This document shows, piece after piece, positions 8,328-17,673 of a stretch of 64,000 nt of DNA; position 1 is the first letter of the stretch; the number at the start of each line of letters is the position of its first letter. Below the pieces are notes generated by a model that made no database searches, was not told the DNA's origin, and saw only the letters and a program-made list of their open reading frames with translations. Source of the stretch: Desulfonema magnum (GTDB taxonomy: Bacteria > Desulfobacterota > Desulfobacteria > Desulfobacterales > 4be13); NCBI RefSeq assembly GCF_017377395.1, contig NZ_CP061800.1, forward strand, positions 7,275,633 through 7,339,632, read 5' to 3'. A program made the position numbers and the translations under genes.

Positions 8328-8769
8328 ATTGAAAGGATAACTCAGATATTGTTTAAAAAATTTTGGCAGGGACAGCATGTTTGTAGTTTAAAAGATAAGT
8401 ATTCATAAAATAAATCTTATTTCTTAGATATTGGTTATTCTGCCAGTTTTTGTGGTTTCTCAGCCTGAAGCTAAAATTATTTATTTTTAATGATATTTTA
8501 TAGGTTATGATAAAGTTGCGCTATTCCGGCTAATAACAGAAATGCTTTTAAATTAGTGAGCAAATTTCGGGTTACCGACAGCAGCCAACCGTCAGCTACC
8601 AGCCATCAAAGACCATGTCATCTCGTAAATCCCTCCCCTCTCAGCAAAACATAAACAGCCTGATATTATATTTTTCATCCAATTAAATAGCACGGCTTTA
8701 TCATAAAAATATAAAATATAATTTCAAGAAGTTAAAAAATTACCAATTCCGGCTTCCGCCTGAGAAATC

Positions 8770-9146
8770 GGGTGGGTCCCGCCTTTTACACATCCGAAAA
8801 AATCAGCCACAAAGCCACAAAGGAACCACAAAGAGACTTCGTGAAATTTTGCGCCTTCGCGGCTTCGTGGCAAAAAAACGGATGTGTCCCGCCTTTTACA
8901 CATCCGAAAAAATCAGCCACAAAGCCACAAAGACACAGAGGAACCGCAAAGAGACTTCGTGAAACTTTGCGCCTTCGCGGCTTCGTGGCAGAAAAACGGA
9001 TGTGTCCCGCCTTTTACACATCCGAAAAAATCAGCCGCAAAGACACAAAGACACAAAGGAACCGCAAAGAGACTTCGTGAGACTTTGCGCCTTCGCGGCT
9101 TCGTGGCAAAAAAACGGATGTGTCCCGCCTTTCACACATAAAACCT
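8770..9146. repeat. Tandem ~115-bp repeat, three copies
   Basis: Units starting GTCCCGCCTTTTACACATCC recur at about 8775, 8885, 9001 and (partial) 9121. Each contains a CACAAAGCCACAAAG tract and the segment CGCCTTCGCGGCTTCGTGGC. Open frames across it exist only because of the repeat. Confidence 0.85.
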
Positions 9147-9249
9147 GTCCTTGTGTAAAAGGTGGGACATACCCGAGAAATCACAGAAGCCTGCCGGATA
9201 ACCGATGTCTGAAAAATCAGGTTCATTTTATGCATAAGTATTTGGTGGT

Positions 9250-9331
9250 GTTCTAAAACTGGACTTGTTCCGATATTTACCAAATTGATTCAGAGGGTTA
9301 AAAAATTTAGCTCCACTTTTAGAACATTACC
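9250..9331. repeat. ~80-bp palindromic element GTTCTAAAACTGG
   Basis: The ends GTTCTAAAACTGGACT and its complement-like AGCTCCACTTTTAGAAC enclose CCGATATTTACCAAATTGATTC. A second copy is at 21579-21657 (GTGTTCCAAAACCGGGC ...) and a partial end lies near 1083-1100. Probably a small MITE. Confidence 0.55.
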
Positions 9332-9423
9332 TAAGTATTTTTACGGATTATCAGGATATTACAGATTCAGATGCCTGTTCGGATATCCTGCCTGTATAAC
9401 CTCTTCAAAATTTTTACTTATTT

Positions 9424-10317
9424 TTATGAGAAAGCCATACTGTCATTCCCGAGTTCGCATTTCAGAACGGCGGCGGTCTTATGCTTTATATCATATATGA
9501 AACAGGTTTCCTCATGCTTCCCGCAAAATTTGCCGATTCCCGATTTCAGGTCAGTTCCGTGATCCGCTATGATTTCTCTCGGTACTCCGGTTATTTTCGC
9601 GGCATGTTCGAGCTGTTGCCAGACGATCTCTCCGTCCGATTTTGTCACCGGAAGCAGGGAAATCGGCTCCGCATCCTCATGGCTGACGCATCTTTCGGGG
9701 CATGGCAGAGAGGAAAGAGGGATGCCGAGGATCACCAGACACTTCTCCGCTCCGATCTGAATCGTGTGATCGACTATCCATACCCACTTCGCCGCCTTCG
9801 TCTTCGGTCTTGTGAGCTTGTAATATCCCAGGCGGAGCAGCCACAGTCTGCCGGAATACCATGACGGAGAAGACATCGGAAGACGGAGGAACGAGATGAA
9901 TATCTCAATGGCGCGGGCCGCGCCCCGGAGACATGTCGCCGATGACAGAACCAGAGAGACAAAGAGGAAAATGTGGGCAACAGAATAACTGTGGCCGGAA
10001 GGAAAAATGTCAAACTCCTCGGCATATCCCGGCATATCTGCCTTCCCGTCATCTTTTTTTTTCAATGTCTCATACTCTTTCTCTCTTTTCCGTTCCTCCG
10101 ATTTTATCCGGGCAAGTTCCGCCCTGAGATCTCTCACCTGATTTTTAAGTTTCTCCCTGCCTTTTTCCAGAAAACGGACTCTGTTGCTGAGACGTTTGTT
10201 CCTCACTCTGGCGTCACGGCATTTCTCTTTCCACTGATCGCGACTTTTCTCAAAAAATCTGACCAGCTTTCTTCGGGGGCTTTTATAAATTTTTTCTCCG
10301 TTTTGCGCATCTCTCAT
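9424..10317 (-). pseudogene. Transposase 5' fragment with coiled coil
   Basis: 297 codons. The N-terminal 90 residues are a strongly basic/acidic coiled coil (RRKLVRFFEKSRDQWKEK..., KREKEYETLKKK). Hydrophobic stretches follow, then a segment with transposase-like acidic positions (KWVWIVDHTIQIG, EIIADHGTDLKSGI, CFIYDIKHKTAAVL). It stops abruptly after the last of these, where I would expect the catalytic domain to continue for 200 or more residues. The break is near the palindromic element at 9250-9331. Exact IS family not recognised. I read it as a truncated DDE transposase. The 318 bp to the next pseudogene (10318-10636) hold no other gene. Confidence 0.6.
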
Positions 10318-10636
10318 TTTTTTTGCCCTCCTTTTTTTCTTATTTTATACAAACTGGCAGATAATATCATAAGTCAGTTTAAAACACAATCATATGACGG
10401 AACAAAAATCACAACATTTTTATAAAAGAAATCTCTCTGAATATAGCTAATTTTCATCACCCCACCCCGTACCTTATTATGCCTTCGGTTCGGAGTTCGA
10501 AATCTGAGTTCTGAGGTGCTTTTTTATGATTTTTATGAAATTTCGGGAAAAACAATGCCGGAAATCCGGCTTTTCGGACAGACCTCTCCTTCCTTCGGAA
10601 TACCGGAGTGAAAGCGGAATGTCCGTGACTGTGAAA

Positions 10637-11961
10637 TCAGCCGGGTCCGAGCTTTGTCAGGCTCTCCTCACTGATTTCGTCCGCGAACCAAAGCAGGAGA
10701 AATTTTTTCAGATTGTATGCGGTCTGACAAAGCAGGGACCATATGCGGTGTCCCTTCAGCCCCCGGTAAAGACTCCTTCCGAAGCCCCGGAGATTTTTTG
10801 CAACTGCGATGAATCCTTCCGTCGCGGAGCGGGCGCTCAGGCAGAAGTCACGCTGGTCCGCGCACACGTCGGAACTGCGTCCCATGAACACATTCTCAGT
10901 TTGCGGGGGCAGATTCTCAATATTGCCCGGGTTGCGGTATCCGCCGTCCGTGACAACCGTGACGGGAAATCCTTGCATACGGTCTGTGAAAAGGTCATAA
11001 GTGTCGGCGAAAATTTTCTTATCACCGGGATTTCCGATAAAATTTTCGACTGTTATCATAAAACCGTCACGGTTGAAAGTCATCTGCGCTGTCGTGCCGA
11101 ATTCGCAGTCAGGATGACTTTTTCCCTTTTTAATCGGACGCATATCCGGATCGCTGAGAGAGACTGTCCTGTCTTTTATATGTCTCTCTCCCGCGATTTT
11201 CTGTTCGTTCTGTTCGTTAAGCCGTGTCAGCAACGTCAGCAGTTCCCGGGCTTTTTCCTTTTTCGCTGTCCGGTGCGGAGAGGTCCGCGACCTTTTCTCC
11301 GAATACAGGGAGGGCACTGAGAAAAATCATTGCGAATCCGAAAAGATATTCCGCTGTTCCGCTTCTGTCCTTATTCATATTATATTCGCGGCGGAGTTCT
11401 TTCACCTCTTTCTCATCCCACCACGGAGGGATTCCGTGATGTTCGGCAAGCCGGCTCATTTTTCCGAAAGCGTCGCAGATCAGTCCGATATCCGTGGGAT
11501 AGGCAATATTGCCCGGAAGCACCGTGGAATCAGCCATTATTGTATCTCCTTTTATAACACCGGCGAGACGGAGAATTTCGGATACCTCCGATCCGATAAC
11601 GGCAATTCCCTCTTCTCCGAGCCGCTGCCGTATTCTGCAGAGAGTGCTGTCATGCATGAAAGTATGCAGATCACTGTCGGCAACATTTCAGAAATACTGC
11701 ATATAACGGTTCTCCCTGACCTGACTGACAACCTGCCGGTCACTGAGCAGCCGGAGTCCGGCAATAATCAGGACAGCAACGACTGTCCGGAGCGACACAC
11801 CGACGCGTCCCTTTGTATCATTATAAAAAGGGGGTCAGCCTCTCCGCTATTTTCTGTCACGGAATGATTTTTCTCAGGACAACGAGTTCGTTTGCCTGAT
11901 CGGTTATATTATTGCTTACCCATTCCGGGGTGAAAGCTTCCTCAAAATTTTTTTCAATCAT
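10637..11961 (-). pseudogene. IS1182/IS5-like DDE transposase, decayed
   Basis: The reading frame can be followed from ATG 11961 (behind GGAGGAGG) to 10637 only by jumping defects. These are a TGA in KIIP*QK; a shift at the CCCCCTTTTT run (about 11826-11835) needed to reach DTKGRVGVSLRTVV; a TGA in MQYF*NVADS (about 11688); and a frame change near 11240-11300. Conserved parts include SDRQVVSQVRENRYM, TLCRIRQRLGEEG and MADSTVLPGNIAYPTD in the DUF772-like N-terminus. KGKSHPDCEFGTTAQ and VVTDGGYRNPGN follow in the DDE part. A second copy of its first 145 bp is at 19942-20086. Both the exact IS family and its ends are uncertain. Confidence 0.75.
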
Positions 11962-12201
11962 TTTTTTCCTCCTCCGTGTTACAATTTTGTCAGAACTCCG
12001 TCTCAGGCTCACAGAAGCCTTTCAGAACGATGAGTAAACTGTACCATATAAGAGTATGGAAATCAAAAGAAAATAGAAAATCAGCAGATACTACTTACCT
12101 TCTGAGGAGAGTGGTATCGGAAAAGCGGTAGTGACAGTAACCTGCATGGCGAGCCTTGTCTTGGCAGACGCTCTGCATCGGGTAACAGATATTATTTCCC
12201 A

Positions 12202-12774
12202 CTACAACAATGATCCGTCCCATCGTCTGAAAAGATCATGTTCGATTCCCATGTAGTCAAATATCTTTCCGATGGTCTGATTGAGAATATCGTCAATGGT
12301 TTTTGGCTGGTGATAAAAGGAAGGAACCGGGGGCAGAATATGTGCGCCCATGTCCGCGGCCATTGTCATGAGCCGGAGATGTCCTTTGTGAAGCGGTGTT
12401 TCCCTCACCACCAAAACCAGTTTCCGCTTTTCTTTTAATGTCACATCAGAAGCCCTCACAAGGAGATTAGTGGTGTAGGAATTGGCAATTCCGGAAAGGG
12501 TCTTGATGGTACACGGAATAACCACCATGCCTTCGGTCAGGAAGGAGCCGCTCGCCAGAGCCGCCCCCACTTCTTTGTTATCATAAACAAAGTCCGCCAT
12601 GGACTCAACTTGCTCCGCACTGTACTCTGTTTCAATCTCAATGTTTCTTTTTCCGGATTCAGATATGATGAGGTGCGATTCGATATCTGTCCTGTCTCTG
12701 AGCAGAGTGAGCATTTTTACGCCGTAAGTCACACCGCTTGCCCCTGCAATTCCGATAATTATTCGTCTTGCCAT
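12202..12774 (-). CDS. ubiX: UbiX-type flavin prenyltransferase
   Basis: A 190-residue protein that makes prenylated FMN from FMN(H2) and dimethylallyl phosphate, the cofactor of UbiD-type (de)carboxylases. It begins RRIIIGIAGASGVTYG (FMN/phosphate loop) and shows the family core DFVYDNKEVGAALASGSF, VVIPCTIKTLSGIANSY, LVLVVRETPLHKGHLRLM and a DYMGIEHDLFRRW-like end. Start at ATG 12774 behind AGAAAGG; an upstream in-frame ATG adds 18 unrelated residues. It overlaps the end of the broken binding-protein gene by 16 bp, so the two were probably co-translated. An LpdD-like gene lies 3.8 kb upstream on the same strand, separated now by IS insertions. No ubiD is in the window. Confidence 0.93.
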   Translation of the reverse strand: MARRIIIGIAGASGVTYGVKMLTLLRDRTDIESHLIISESGKRNIEIETEYSAEQVESMADFVYDNKEVGAALASGSFLTEGMVVIPCTIKTLSGIANSYTTNLLVRASDVTLKEKRKLVLVVRETPLHKGHLRLMTMAADMGAHILPPVPSFYHQPKTIDDILNQTIGKIFDYMGIEHDLFRRWDGSLL

Positions 12775-13363
12775 GATTTTTTTTCCTTTCTGTCTTGGAC
12801 AGATTCGCAACGGCTCTGAGGCTGCCAATCGTCATAAGGGCGGTCAATAGATCTCATTATGTTTTCGTACCTACCACTTTGACGTAATTTTTTTATCTCG
12901 GATGTGAGGATATTGTCTGTTTCTCCTCCCTGTCCGCCTTTGGGTAAAACTATTTTTACTTCAAAAACCTGGTATAACTCTCTTCTGATATTTTTAAAAT
13001 TGTGTTTCCTAATGAGCGGATCCGAGGCCGTATCTGCAAAAATAAAACCGTCTGTCCTGCCCATATTTACTTTTGTCAAACTGCTTTTAATTCTTGAGGA
13101 AGGATGAATCGGAAAGTCAAAATATTGTGTATGGGCCAGATCTGTTTCTATGTAATAATCCTTAAGCCTTTGTTTGTGAAGCACCTTGTTTTTATTTGAG
13201 TACAGAACAAAATTGACATGAAAAATCGTTTCCGCAGAATGGTCATAATCCAAGGAGTCTTCACTGACAGTAGGATTTTTTATCAGCGGAATATGAAAAT
13301 CCGCCTTACCGATTTTGACATAATACAAGGACCTTTTGAAGGGAACCACTCTGATGTTTATAG

Positions 13364-14868
13364 TACAGCAACTTGTAAATTCGTCCCCCCCTTTTCAGGA
13401 TATTTTACCGGATAAAATTCCTTTGCTTTTGCCAAAAATTCTGATATGTGGCGAACAGAATGTTCGTGTTGCATATGAAGATAATTAACAAATTCCCAAG
13501 GAGGTCTCAGATGTTCGTTGAAGGCGCGGCAGAAAACAGTTCTTCGGAAATACCCTGCGAAAGTGTGACGGAAAGCAGGGAAGATACGGAATTTCCCATG
13601 ACGGAGAAACAGAGAGATATCCTTGAACAGATGACTCGTCGTACCGCATGTGAGAAACGGCTGTGGGAAAGAAGTGAGATTATTCTTCTGCATGCGGACG
13701 GGATGCCGAAGAAACAGATTGCGGAGGAGACGGAAACGGATATAAAAACAGTTCGCAAATGGTGTAAAAGATGGGAAGAATCTCAGCCGAATCTGAAGAA
13801 TGCGGAAGAAGCGGGAGAAAAGGAAATCAGCCCCGCCGAGTATGAGAAAAAGGTTGCGGAAATTCTCGGCGATGCTCCGCGTCCGGGCGCTCCGCCCCGT
13901 TTCTCGCCGGAACAGGTCGTACACATCGTGGCCATCGCCTGCGAGGTCCTCGACGACTCCGACGGACCGGTCAGCGGCAGGACTTATAAGGATATTGCCC
14001 GGGAGGGGGTAAGCCGGGAGATTGTGGAAACGATATCGCCGGACAGCGTGGGACGGTTTCTGAGAGAGGCTCAGGTGAAACCGCATAAATCGAGGTACTG
14101 GCTGAATGCGAAGTATGATGATGAGGAGCAGTTCGGAGAAGAGGTCAGGGCCGTCTGCGACATATATCGGCAGGCGTCCGAACTTCACAAACAGGGGACA
14201 CATGTTGTCTGCAACGATGAGAAGACGGGCATTCAGGCGCTGGAAAGGTGTCACGTCACGCACCCCGCCGAACCCGGAGGAAAACCGGAACGTGTCGAAT
14301 ACAACTATGAACGCCACGGCACGCTCTGTCTGATCGCCAACCTCGAAGTCGCCACCGGACGGATCATCGCACCGACGATCAGCCCGACAAGAACCGAGGA
14401 TGACTATGCCCGGCATATCGGGCGGACGATTGACACAGATCCCGAGGCAAAGTGGATATTCATCACGGACAATCTCAACACACATCAGTCCGAATCCCTG
14501 GCGGAACTGGTCGCCCGGAGATGCTCCATCGGCACTTTTCTCGGAATAAAAGGAGAAAGCGGAATACTGAAATCGATGGAAACTCGCAAGGAATTTTTGT
14601 CCGATCCTTCGCATCGCATTCATTTTATATATACTCCGAAACATGCGTCCTGGCTGAACCAGGTTGAAATATGGTTCTCAGTTCTTTCCCGGCGTCTTAT
14701 AAGACGGGGAAACTTTTCTTCCACGGAACATCTCCGACTTCGGATGAGAAAATTCATCGACTTTTTCAATGAGACCATGGCCAAGCCCTTCAAACGGACT
14801 TATACCGGCCGTCCCCTGGCAGCTTAAAATTCCTGTTCAGGGGGGGGACGAATTTACAAGTTGCTGTA
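13364..14868 (+). mobile_element. IS630-family element, intact, ~1.5 kb
   Basis: Terminal inverted repeats CAGCAACTTGTAAATTCGTC (13366 on) and its complement ending at 14866 are essentially perfect over about 28 bp. They are flanked on both sides by TA, the typical IS630 target duplication. It carries one transposase gene and interrupts the binding-protein gene. Confidence 0.9.
13511..14827 (+). CDS. IS630-family transposase (extended N-terminus)
   Basis: A 438-residue DDE transposase. The N-terminal helix-turn-helix region (about 30-110) contains LWERSEIILLHADGMPKKQI and ETDIKTVRKWCKRWEE. The catalytic domain shows the three acidic motifs: CNDEKTGIQALE (first D), WIFITDNLNTHQSE (second D) and HASWLNQVEIWFSVL (final E). 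Start at ATG 13511 behind AAGGAGG; an upstream in-frame start would add 21 residues without a ribosome site. The frame is intact and the flanks are perfect, so it may still be active. It is unrelated in sequence to the IS630 at 20.1 kb. Confidence 0.92.
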   Translation: MFVEGAAENSSSEIPCESVTESREDTEFPMTEKQRDILEQMTRRTACEKRLWERSEIILLHADGMPKKQIAEETETDIKTVRKWCKRWEESQPNLKNAEEAGEKEISPAEYEKKVAEILGDAPRPGAPPRFSPEQVVHIVAIACEVLDDSDGPVSGRTYKDIAREGVSREIVETISPDSVGRFLREAQVKPHKSRYWLNAKYDDEEQFGEEVRAVCDIYRQASELHKQGTHVVCNDEKTGIQALERCHVTHPAEPGGKPERVEYNYERHGTLCLIANLEVATGRIIAPTISPTRTEDDYARHIGRTIDTDPEAKWIFITDNLNTHQSESLAELVARRCSIGTFLGIKGESGILKSMETRKEFLSDPSHRIHFIYTPKHASWLNQVEIWFSVLSRRLIRRGNFSSTEHLRLRMRKFIDFFNETMAKPFKRTYTGRPLAA

Positions 14869-15128
14869 ATAGTATGTTCAGATACCTCATCTATCGCCTT
14901 AATCAGGTCTGTCAAAACACCTTTATTTTCACTTTCAGCATAAATTGGCATGTGGGCGATAGTTGCCCTCAGCATTTTTGCATATGCTGGTATTTTCCCG
15001 GCACTCAGAATTAATGTTACCAAGAATAAGAAGGCTGTTCTCTTGAAGAAAAACATATTCATTCCCCCCAGAGGCGAATAAAAAAATATTAGCTTGCTGA
15101 GTATTATATGTCAGGAGCAAATGTCTAA

Positions 15129-16502
15129 GGAATCGGTATTAAATAACTTTCCCATTTTAATTTATTGGAATTGCACGATAATTCCATTTGGGTAAAATTT
15201 TGTCGAATACAATTCGCATTTCTGATTTAAAAGTTTCAGCAACTTTTCGACCGGTTTCATAGACTTTATCAATAACATGGACAAAGACTTTTAAACCTTT
15301 TTTGGTATGTGTTTTGGCTATCAGATCAGTCACCACCTCCAAACTTGAAAAGATTACTCCCTGACACGCACGAGTAATATGAGGAAACAGGCGATGTTCG
15401 ATCGGATTAAATTTGGAACAATAGGGCGGGTAATGAGCGATTCGGATTTCAATCCCGATTTCATCCGCCAGAATTTGTAAATCTTGTTTGAAAAGGTAAT
15501 GTCGGGAACTGTTGCTGCCGCCACCATCGCACAATATCAAAACTGACGTGGCATTTGGATATATTCGGCAACCGTAACCATACCACCAATGACGGAAACT
15601 GTCACAGGCAAATTCACTGGTATCATGACTTGTTCCCACCTGAACATACCCGATATTGAGTCGCAGGTCATAAAAACAATGCGGAATTATGACACCTTCG
15701 GCAAAACTTGTAAAATCATGATCGAAAACTTGCAATTCCTCCAGCGTATATAGTCGGCCTTTCCTGTAAAAATTTCCAAGATATTCTTTTTTCTTGGTAT
15801 CCATGCTGATAACGGGATTACCGGCCTTCCGGTATTCTGATCTGAGTTTCAAAATATTGTCAAACTGAGCGTCGCGATCTGGTACGTTTTTTTTCATAGG
15901 TTTGCGTTTCTGAGCTTTACGCAACCGATAGTCATGCTTTTTGAGCAATTGACGGACAATGTTACGACTCACTTTTACTCCGTATTTTTTTTCCAGAGCC
16001 TCCGCGATTTCCCACTCCCTCAGATTTGTCCATCGTACCTTTTCATCCATCGGATCTCCTGCTGTATGCTCACGCACCACATTCAAAAACTGCTCGTCTA
16101 TTTCAGGGTGCTCAGTCAGATACTGTTTGCGTCCGCCACCTTTTTTACGTATTTCAGAAGATTCAGCAGGAGATTTTCCAATTTGTTTTGCTACGATGTG
16201 TCCGGGCAGGCCGCTTACTTCGATCGCTCCTTTGCGCACAGTCCGCCTGCTGCAACCCAAGACTTTGGCAATATAATTTTGTCCGCCATGTCCCAATTTC
16301 AAAGCTTCAATACCGGCATATCGCCGGCGGTCTTTTTCATTCAGACTCTCATAGTATCGCCGCATGATTTCTTCTACTTCTAAGGAATAGGGTTGCATAA
16401 TAATCTCCTTTTGATAAAGTGATTTTGAAATACACTTTACAGGATTACGCAATTTTTTAACATATAAAAATCAAAATGGGCATATTATTTCATGCTCATT
16501 CC
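15129..16502 (-). mobile_element. ISAzo13-like element
   Basis: The ends GGAATCGGTATTAAATAACT (15129 on) and GGAATGAGCATGAAATAATA (complement of the right end) match at about three of four positions over 35 bp. TAA is present directly outside both ends (15126-15128 and 16503-16505), a plausible 3-bp duplication. One transposase gene fills it. It sits between the binding-protein gene and the LpdD-like gene. Confidence 0.75.
15157..16398 (-). CDS. ISAzo13-family transposase
   Basis: A 413-residue transposase of the ISAzo13 (Rhodopirellula-type DDE) family. N-terminal HTH region with GGQNYIAKVLGCSRRTVRKG; a mid segment DEKVRWTNLREWEIAEAL; then the DDE core with VISMDTKKKEYLGNF, LILCDGGGSNSSRHYLF and PPYCSKFNPIEHRLFPHI. 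Start at ATG 16398 behind AAAGGAG; the upstream ATG at 16452 would add 18 residues. The reading frame is intact. The long TIRs and TAA flanks suggest a recent insertion. Confidence 0.88.
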   Translation of the reverse strand: MQPYSLEVEEIMRRYYESLNEKDRRRYAGIEALKLGHGGQNYIAKVLGCSRRTVRKGAIEVSGLPGHIVAKQIGKSPAESSEIRKKGGGRKQYLTEHPEIDEQFLNVVREHTAGDPMDEKVRWTNLREWEIAEALEKKYGVKVSRNIVRQLLKKHDYRLRKAQKRKPMKKNVPDRDAQFDNILKLRSEYRKAGNPVISMDTKKKEYLGNFYRKGRLYTLEELQVFDHDFTSFAEGVIIPHCFYDLRLNIGYVQVGTSHDTSEFACDSFRHWWYGYGCRIYPNATSVLILCDGGGSNSSRHYLFKQDLQILADEIGIEIRIAHYPPYCSKFNPIEHRLFPHITRACQGVIFSSLEVVTDLIAKTHTKKGLKVFVHVIDKVYETGRKVAETFKSEMRIVFDKILPKWNYRAIPIN

Positions 16503-16573
16503 TAAGCTTTCATATTACGTTGCAGACGCGGGATATGACTGTTATTAACAAATTGTGTTTTATGGAAAAAAAC

Positions 16574-16960
16574 TCATTTTTGTGACCCTGTTATGATCTT
16601 CTCCAAAATCATATCCAAAAGAGACCTGCTGTTTTGAACCACAGTCTGAATCCCCTCTTTGGTGAGATTGTCCCAGTGAATGCCCGCGGTTACAACAACC
16701 TGAGTATTCAGTTTTGCAGCCAAAACTTCCGAGATGCTCTTCGCCAATGCATCTTCCTTGTGTCCCAGCAGACAGATGACAGAAGCCGTGGCGCTGGTTA
16801 CTTCGGGATCTCTGAGGCTCGGTCTCGGCTGTGCCACAGACACCGCACCGATGTGCGGCTTTTCTCCGCCTGATATGGCTACCAACACATCCTGCCCGAT
16901 AAACCTGACATATGCCTCTATGTCATAGGCCCCTTTGTTTGTCTTAACTGTAAAATCCAT
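16574..16960 (-). CDS. LpdD-like prenyl-FMN chaperone-domain protein
   Basis: A 128-residue protein. The pattern IEAYVRFIGQDVLVAISGG, KPHIGAVSVAQPRPS, TSATASVICLLGHKEDALAK and VVVTAGIHWD is what I know from the LpdD/gallate decarboxylase subunit D-like family. Its members help load or stabilise prenylated FMN in UbiD-type decarboxylases. The role here is inferred from family resemblance and from ubiX on the same strand 3.8 kb downstream. ISAzo13-like and IS630 insertions account for most of that distance. The ribosome site AAAGGAT lies next to a heptamer array. The catalytic UbiD partner is not in the window. Confidence 0.65.
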   Translation of the reverse strand: MDFTVKTNKGAYDIEAYVRFIGQDVLVAISGGEKPHIGAVSVAQPRPSLRDPEVTSATASVICLLGHKEDALAKSISEVLAAKLNTQVVVTAGIHWDNLTKEGIQTVVQNSRSLLDMILEKIITGSQK

Positions 16961-16965
16961 TGGTA

Positions 16966-17083
16966 TCCTTTGGGTGTTGGGGTGTTAGGTGTTAAAGTGT
17001 TAGGTGTTAAGAAAGAATATGTAAAATTTTTTCCTGACACCTAACATCTTACACTTAAACACAATCAAACACAATTAAACAAA
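16966..17083. repeat. Heptamer array, inverted pair (GGTGTTA / ACACCTA)
   Basis: GGTGTTAGGTGTTAAAGTGTTAG on one side and CCTGACACCTAACATCTTACA on the other face each other across an AT-rich spacer. They can form a long imperfect hairpin between the LpdD-like and HD genes. The 3' end runs into the HD gene and supplies its last few codons. Confidence 0.7.
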
Positions 17084-17673
17084 CCGGAATTTTTGGCTAA
17101 TGCTTTAGAAGAAGTTATGCCTGTCCGGGTTTTAAACCAGCTTTTAAGTCCTTCTCGCAGATAGGCTATCCAGTGCTGACCATCTTCTCCTTTCAGATAA
17201 TCCGGTCCGAAAATATCCTCAAACCGTCTGAGGCTTTCCAAACCATAACGGTCCAGTCTGTCCGCTTCCATTACCAGAGTTGCTGAAGGATTTTCCATGG
17301 CAAAAATTTTTTCCGGTATATCATGGACCGAGATGATTGAAACAATGACACAACGTTTTACAGGATTATATCCGATATCTTGTAAAATCTTATTCGCCAG
17401 TTCAGCTCCCCGCTCCATATGCAGATATTTGCTTCTGGTATGATTTGCAAGGGCAGGCGGGGCGTTCGTAAAATCCTGAAATTTGATCTGGCTCCATCCG
17501 ATATCATGCAGATAAAGTGCCGGAATTATGATATCTGCTTCTCCTTCCTCATGTTGCAACAAATATCTGCCATAGTCAAGGGTCCGGGTCACATGCTCCC
17601 AATCTCCCTTACGTCCTTTTCTGAGCAAGGGTTTTGCAATCTCTTCCAGCCGCTTTTCAATGGATTTATTCAA
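17065..17673 (-). CDS. HD-domain phosphohydrolase-like protein
   Basis: A 202-residue HD-superfamily protein. Metal-ligand motifs: His in DWEHVTRTLDYG (about 27), the HD pair in LYLHDIGW (about 54), later His residues in NHTRSKYLHMERG and SVHDIP, and Asp in EADRLDRYG. It is expected to be a divalent-metal phosphohydrolase of unknown substrate in the cytoplasm. The start is a TTG directly after the TAA of the preceding UPF0261-like pseudogene, with GGAG upstream, so the two were one operon. The final residues (SGLFNCV) are encoded by heptamer-type repeat and are probably not ancestral. Confidence 0.78.
   Translation of the reverse strand: MNKSIEKRLEEIAKPLLRKGRKGDWEHVTRTLDYGRYLLQHEEGEADIIIPALYLHDIGWSQIKFQDFTNAPPALANHTRSKYLHMERGAELANKILQDIGYNPVKRCVIVSIISVHDIPEKIFAMENPSATLVMEADRLDRYGLESLRRFEDIFGPDYLKGEDGQHWIAYLREGLKSWFKTRTGITSSKALAKNSGLFNCV

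Larger units (their letters stand above)
12759..15062 (-). pseudogene. Periplasmic binding protein gene split by IS630
   Basis: The 5' part (15062-14869) encodes a signal peptide (FFFKRTAFLFLVTLILSAGK) and AKMLRATIAHMPIYAES. The 3' part (13363-12759) continues VVPFKRSLYYVKIGKADFHIP and ends overlapping ubiX. Removing the IS (13366-14866) and one copy of the TA duplication rejoins the frame exactly as SEHTI-TINIRVVPFKR, giving a protein of about 260 residues. It resembles PBP2-type solute-binding proteins (extracellular solute-binding family 3). The gene is therefore inactivated by a single clean insertion. Its ligand is unknown; the context suggests an aromatic or carboxylic substrate. Confidence 0.8.

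Noticed and set aside
8770..9256. Regularly spaced repeats considered as a CRISPR array or small repeat proteins
   Set aside because: Units are about 115 bp with conserved, not unique, content between them; no cas genes. The open frames merely translate the repeat.
10526..11320. 264-codon plus-strand frame opposite the IS1182-like transposase
   Set aside because: Antisense of recognisable transposase sequence, no family resemblance.
13358..14644. 428-codon minus-strand frame across the IS630
   Set aside because: Antisense of the intact transposase, which has all DDE motifs; the Phe/Arg-rich product is typical of a shadow frame.
15129..16502. ISAzo13-like and IS630 (13366) considered as one composite transposon with the 5' binding-protein fragment between them
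   Set aside because: The two elements have different ends and families, and each has its own target duplication (TAA, TA).
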